Of a DNA stretch of 64,000 bases, positions 60,225 through 64,000 are shown in pieces; the first letter of the stretch is position 1, and each line of letters starts with the position of its first letter. This DNA is from Margaritispora aquatica (taxonomy: Eukaryota > Ascomycota > Leotiomycetes > Helotiales > Discinellaceae), in NCBI GenBank assembly GCA_007644065.1, contig VJWN01000026.1:248001-312000 (forward strand). Reading direction: 5' to 3'. The notes under the pieces were generated by a model that saw only the letters and a program-made list of their open reading frames with translations, searched no databases and was not told the origin of the DNA. The translations under genes were made by a program, and so were the position numbers.

Positions 60225-61030
60225 GACTTCACTTCACTTCGCTCACTCGCTATATTATGTATGTTTGAACAACCAACAGATGTGCAATAATTCAAATAGA
60301 CGCGGGAAAACAAAAGGCAATAGGATGAAGCTAAGATGGGTAAGAATATGAGATCCTCATTTTGGTGGCATATGAAAGAGAGGAAGAGATTCATGAGAGA
60401 GTCGAGACTACTCGGCGTGTCTCTCACTCTCTCTCTGCTGCAGTAGCGTAGGCTTTGCTCCCCCATGCACACTCACCTCACTCCGCTGTCTGTCATCCCC
60501 AACCCCCGCCCCAAAAACCGTTCGTTTAAAAAGGCTGGAGTGGGTCTTTCAACGCCAAATTCGGTATGAATTTGCTGAGAATACAGGGGAATGATAGGCT
60601 TTGGTTACGATAAGGAGCTTGGCTTTCTAGCAAACTTTTTCGAGTGAGCAGATCAGAGCAGCCTCCTTACCTTGACGATCGGTGGAGATGAGAGATGAGT
60701 GTCTTGCATTGTATTGTACGACTTTCGGAAAGGTGTTCGTGAAATTGGAATGGTGGATAAGGAGTTCGCTCCTGTACGGGTGTGGCTGGAAGCACAAGCA
60801 GCAGGGCTCATCATTGGTATTCTGAATAATAAGCAAAAACACAAAACATAAAAGACTCGTCAAGTAGATAAAGCGAAACCCTCGAGAATATGGGTATGTC
60901 GAGGTCCTTGATGTGTTCGTAAAAATTAATTGATGTATAGTGGTATAGTATTAGAGCGTGAATACGCAAGGTCAATCTATTCCCCCAAAACTCCTCCTCG
61001 CTATGCAGCAAACTTCAAAATCTACAAAAT
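60225..61030. other. 0.8-kb region between CorA-like and LMBD2-like genes
   Basis: Both flanking genes are on the minus strand, so this holds the CorA-like promoter and the LMBD2-like 3' UTR. TTCACTTCACTTCGCTCACTCGC (60225-60250 area) is a TC-rich stretch near the start codon. No gene is supported. Confidence 0.5.
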
Positions 61031-63229
61031 CTACAATCTTACACGTCCTTCCTGTCGTCCTCCCGCAAACCAGCGTGTTACCGAACTTTGGCTAGGCGTA
61101 GCTTCATCTGTCCCGCCCATCCATGCGGGACGTTTAATACCCTCTCCAATTTCCTGAAACCATTTCGGTGTCTGTACGGTATCGAGAGAGTTCTTTACTC
61201 TGTGAGCAAAGCCTTCAAAAAAGTTCTCATCTTCTGGCTGCTTAGGTAGTCGTTGGGTATTCAAACTGGGCCTCGAAGCAGAAGCTGTTCCTAATGCACG
61301 ATGACGATCCGCTGGTGGTACTGATACCGAAGGTGCACTTCGATTGTTCGGGTTATTAGGCACACTGTGTCGAGAAGCATGGTTGAGTCGTCCAAGCGAG
61401 GAATGGCCATTCAACTCCCTTTCGATGAGATCTCGTCCTTCTCTCCATGAGCCAGTGCCATAACCAGACTCATTATCCTCATCGTCGTCATCGATGATGC
61501 CGCCAAAACCGAAGCAGTTCTTTACCTTGCTATAGAGGCCGAAAAGTGTAGCGAAGATAGGTATTAGAATGAAGGCTGGAAATAGCCAATCAAACCATGT
61601 ACCCAGAGGCGTAAGATTGATAAGTTTCCCCAGAAACTTGTAGAATATGGTCTCCTTGTAAATGACTGGAGAGAGGAACGTGATGAAATTGTATGAGATT
61701 GGCACTGTCAGCTTTGCAACTTGCATCGCATACCACATAGCACTTTCTCCATGAGTGTTTCTTCTGACCAATGCGCGACCTCTCCAAACTTTAACTTCTG
61801 TAAGTGATGTCAGAGCCGCTGCACACATGTACAAGATCCAGCAAGATGCTATCATCTGGCCTCCAATGCCAACTTGACCACGATCGCTGGTTGGATGGTG
61901 GACCACAGTAACCGCAATTATTGAAAAGTATGGATTGATCAGTTTAATGATCTCGGACCATACAATACAGAATGATGCCAGAGAAAAGAAGACCCCCAGG
62001 AATCCCATCATGTAGGGCTTAAAATGGTACGCATACAAATACCGTGTATAGGGGGTGAGAATTGTTAAGCGATCAAATAGCGGAGCATCAGGAGATGCTT
62101 GTCCAATCTCGATTTTCTTTGAAGCTGCTGAATCGAGAACTGCTTGAGTCTCTGCTGAATCTTTGAGAATTTGATCCCACTCGTCCAAGAATCTAGCACG
62201 CGAATGGCGCGCTCTCAGTGTTTTTCTGCTTAGGTCTGCCATGTAGTTTTCTGTTATAACATGAGGGATATTGACCTGAGGAGCAGACCTGTTTAATGTT
62301 AGTCTTTATCGAATGAGTGATATATCGCTAGGAAGAAGATATGGAGAGAGGTATCATATACATTCGTCTAGTAAGAGTTCGTGGTCGCGATTCTGGGAGA
62401 TGTGAATCGTCGGCGAGTTCTTCAATCCAGTCCCTAAACTGATTTGCTGACCCAGTCTTTCTCTGAGATAGCTCTGTAATTTGGGCTTCCAAGTCTTCTA
62501 GCTTATGTATCGCATCCTCCATCTCTTCATGGACCTTAGCAGCTTTAGCTTGAATGCGTTTCAGTTTTCCGCTGATGTTTGCGCTTCTAAACAATCGTCG
62601 AGGGATTGCGACAAGGCCATGACCCATAAGATAAATGGCCAACCCAAGACTGACGCCATACGCAAGAGCCATCGCCAAACCTTTCAAAGAATCCGGTTTA
62701 ATCCCATACGTAATGAACATATAAATCAAACCAGCGATTGCAAGACCAAAGATCATGGCCTGGTACTTGGCGTTAGATCGCAATGCGAAAATAAGGCGCC
62801 CCTTTGGCTCTCTGTATCCAGCATCGGCATACTCGGCAAGAATGGGCAGAATAAACCTATAATGGTATTAGACATGGATTACACAAGGACGTGATACTTG
62901 AGCATCTGAGGTACTTGCCATGATAAAAAGAAGGTAAGCCAGTATGATATGCGCCATGAAACCAGGAGCACTCGGTCTGGTAGCCAAATTCCTCTCGTAC
63001 CAGCGTCATCATCTCTTGCATTCGAAGCCAAATCAATAGGAACAAGAAGTATGATACTCGCGGGTAGACTGAGGGCAAAGAATATAGGAACAAGGAGGTA
63101 AGCTGGCGTAGTTCGCAGAGGCAGATAGTGTCGCAATACTAGAAGGACGGCGCCGCTAATAACCAGTAGAGCAACGAGAGAGAAGATCTCCGAGCCCACC
63201 GGTGATGGTGTAGCAAGTATCTCAATCAT
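61031..63229 (-). CDS. LMBR1/LMBD2-like multi-pass membrane protein
   Basis: Three exons on the minus strand (63229-62919, 62856-62362, 62288-61031) give 687 residues. Intron 1 starts with GC (TG|GCAAGT) and is the only choice that keeps frame; it rebuilds the conserved W in SWFILPILAEYADAGYREP. About nine membrane segments are seen, a coiled coil between helices 5 and 6 (KLKRIQAKAAKVHEEMEDAI, then HKLEDLEAQITELSQRK), and a ~200-residue cytoplasmic tail rich in Ser/Asn/Arg, including an acidic DDDDEDNE patch. LMBD2-type proteins are widely conserved; the animal one has been tied to GPCR signalling, but the fungal role is unknown. It is divergent from the acidic-protein gene at the right edge. 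Confidence 0.88.
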
Positions 63230-63706
63230 TATAGATATGTTATCAAGGGTGTGGCCATCGATATAGATGGATGACGAAGGATAATTGAGTTCTTGGTTCT
63301 TTTATTTACACAGGTACCGAGCGCGAGTCTGTTCAAAGTGAGTGCATGATTCAAGGCTGGATGACGAGGCTCGAAACCAAAACCCCAACACACAAAACAT
63401 CGAAGGCAGCCGCATCTCAGCCTCGACTAAATTTCAACAACGTCCGCATTCACATATCCGGGCAAAACGGTAGAGATTGAAAGAGCAGAGGACATTTATG
63501 CCTTGTGCTCACTCATTACTCGCACTGCATTCAATATCTCATGATCTCGCTGCTTAACACCCAGTCCTTCACCACTTGACTGGAGCAGTGCTTGTGTCTA
63601 AGAGGAAGAAAGAAGCAGAAGCAGATTCTCTGCTTGCCTCAAATACCACTTTTCATCGGTAGGCTTTTGTCCTGTCTCGCGCGAATGCGCAAGGTCAATC
63701 ATAATA
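63230..63706. other. Divergent intergenic region
   Basis: 477 bp between the LMBD2-like (-) and the truncated acidic protein gene (+). It presumably holds both promoters. No TATA box or repeat is evident. Confidence 0.5.
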
Positions 63707-64000
63707 ATGACAATGACCCCTCAGACTAGAGACGATGTGACAGCATCTGAAGAGGAGCAATCTGCCCCTCTTGAGCAGTTTGCTACAGACCCAGACCTCT
63801 TTGCCGTATTCGATGGTACTGATGATTTGTTTGGCGATGTCGATATAGAACCAAATCCAGAGTCGAGTGGTGATTATCCCATCAATCAGGATTTTGACTT
63901 CACAGCTAATTATCCCTATACAGAGCTACCAAATGATCTGACAGATCTTGGCGACGAAGCTCTGTCGGCAGCGTTGCTCGAGGAGTTAGGGCTAGGTGGA
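63707..64000 (+). CDS. Unknown acidic protein, N-terminus only (runs off window)
   Basis: From the in-frame ATGs at 63707 and 63713 the frame stays open to the last base (98 codons). The translation is strongly acidic and poor in basic residues: it begins MTMTPQTRDDVTASEEEQ and has DLFAVFDGTDDLFGD and LPNDLTDLGDEALSAAL. No domain is recognisable; the Asp/Phe/Leu-spaced pattern resembles acidic activation regions, so a transcription-related protein is possible. Missing the C-terminal part, it cannot be assigned. Confidence 0.6.
   Translation, partial: MTMTPQTRDDVTASEEEQSAPLEQFATDPDLFAVFDGTDDLFGDVDIEPNPESSGDYPINQDFDFTANYPYTELPNDLTDLGDEALSAALLEELGLGG

Overview
The window is nuclear DNA of a filamentous ascomycete (Pezizomycotina; the overall look fits Leotiomycetes, but the species cannot be named from this sequence). 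Evidence is the many short introns (about 40-180 bp, GT-AG with CTRAC/CTAAC branch sites), fungal-only families (Zn2Cys6 regulator, fungal MED15, Afi1-type protein, DHA1 and Atg22-type transporters, CorA-like protein) and roughly one gene per 3 kb. No rRNA, convincing tRNA, CRISPR array, insertion sequence or virus-like gene was seen. Gene models were built by joining exons by hand; every spliced model given an exon list closes in frame, except where noted.

Left half (1-31 kb) looks accessory: a DHA1 drug/proton antiporter; an ABCC-type full ABC transporter (first exon unresolved); a secreted histidine-phosphatase-like protein; a 12-exon hydantoinase/oxoprolinase-DUF917 fusion with an 8-nt microexon; an Atg22-like transporter; a Zn2Cys6 regulator with a GC-AG intron, followed by an EasG/NmrA-like oxidoreductase; a small Cys-rich secreted protein interrupted by an in-frame TAG; and a secreted GH43-like glycosidase. 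Intergenic distances are long (up to 2.5 kb) and hold TACC/GGTA-type simple repeats.

Right half (31.7-64 kb) is conserved core: a YTA7/ATAD2-type chromatin AAA ATPase, MED15, a Whi5/Nrm1-like G1/S repressor, TFIIIA and RPB6 (divergent, 246 bp between start codons), S-formylglutathione hydrolase, an Afi1-like polarity protein, a myosin-regulatory-light-chain-like EF-hand protein, a CorA-like membrane protein (no GMN motif), an LMBD2-like membrane protein with a second GC-AG intron, and the start of an unknown acidic protein running off the right edge. Several of these act in transcription: MED15 at Pol II promoters, RPB6 in all three polymerases, TFIIIA for 5S rRNA and Yta7 on chromatin.

No clear new multi-gene system was found. 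The most unusual signals are the 8-nt microexon that rebuilds a catalytic motif, two GC-AG introns, the TAG inside an otherwise intact secreted Cys-rich protein, and a histidine-phosphatase-like enzyme whose canonical RHG and HD motifs read RHA and HRE.
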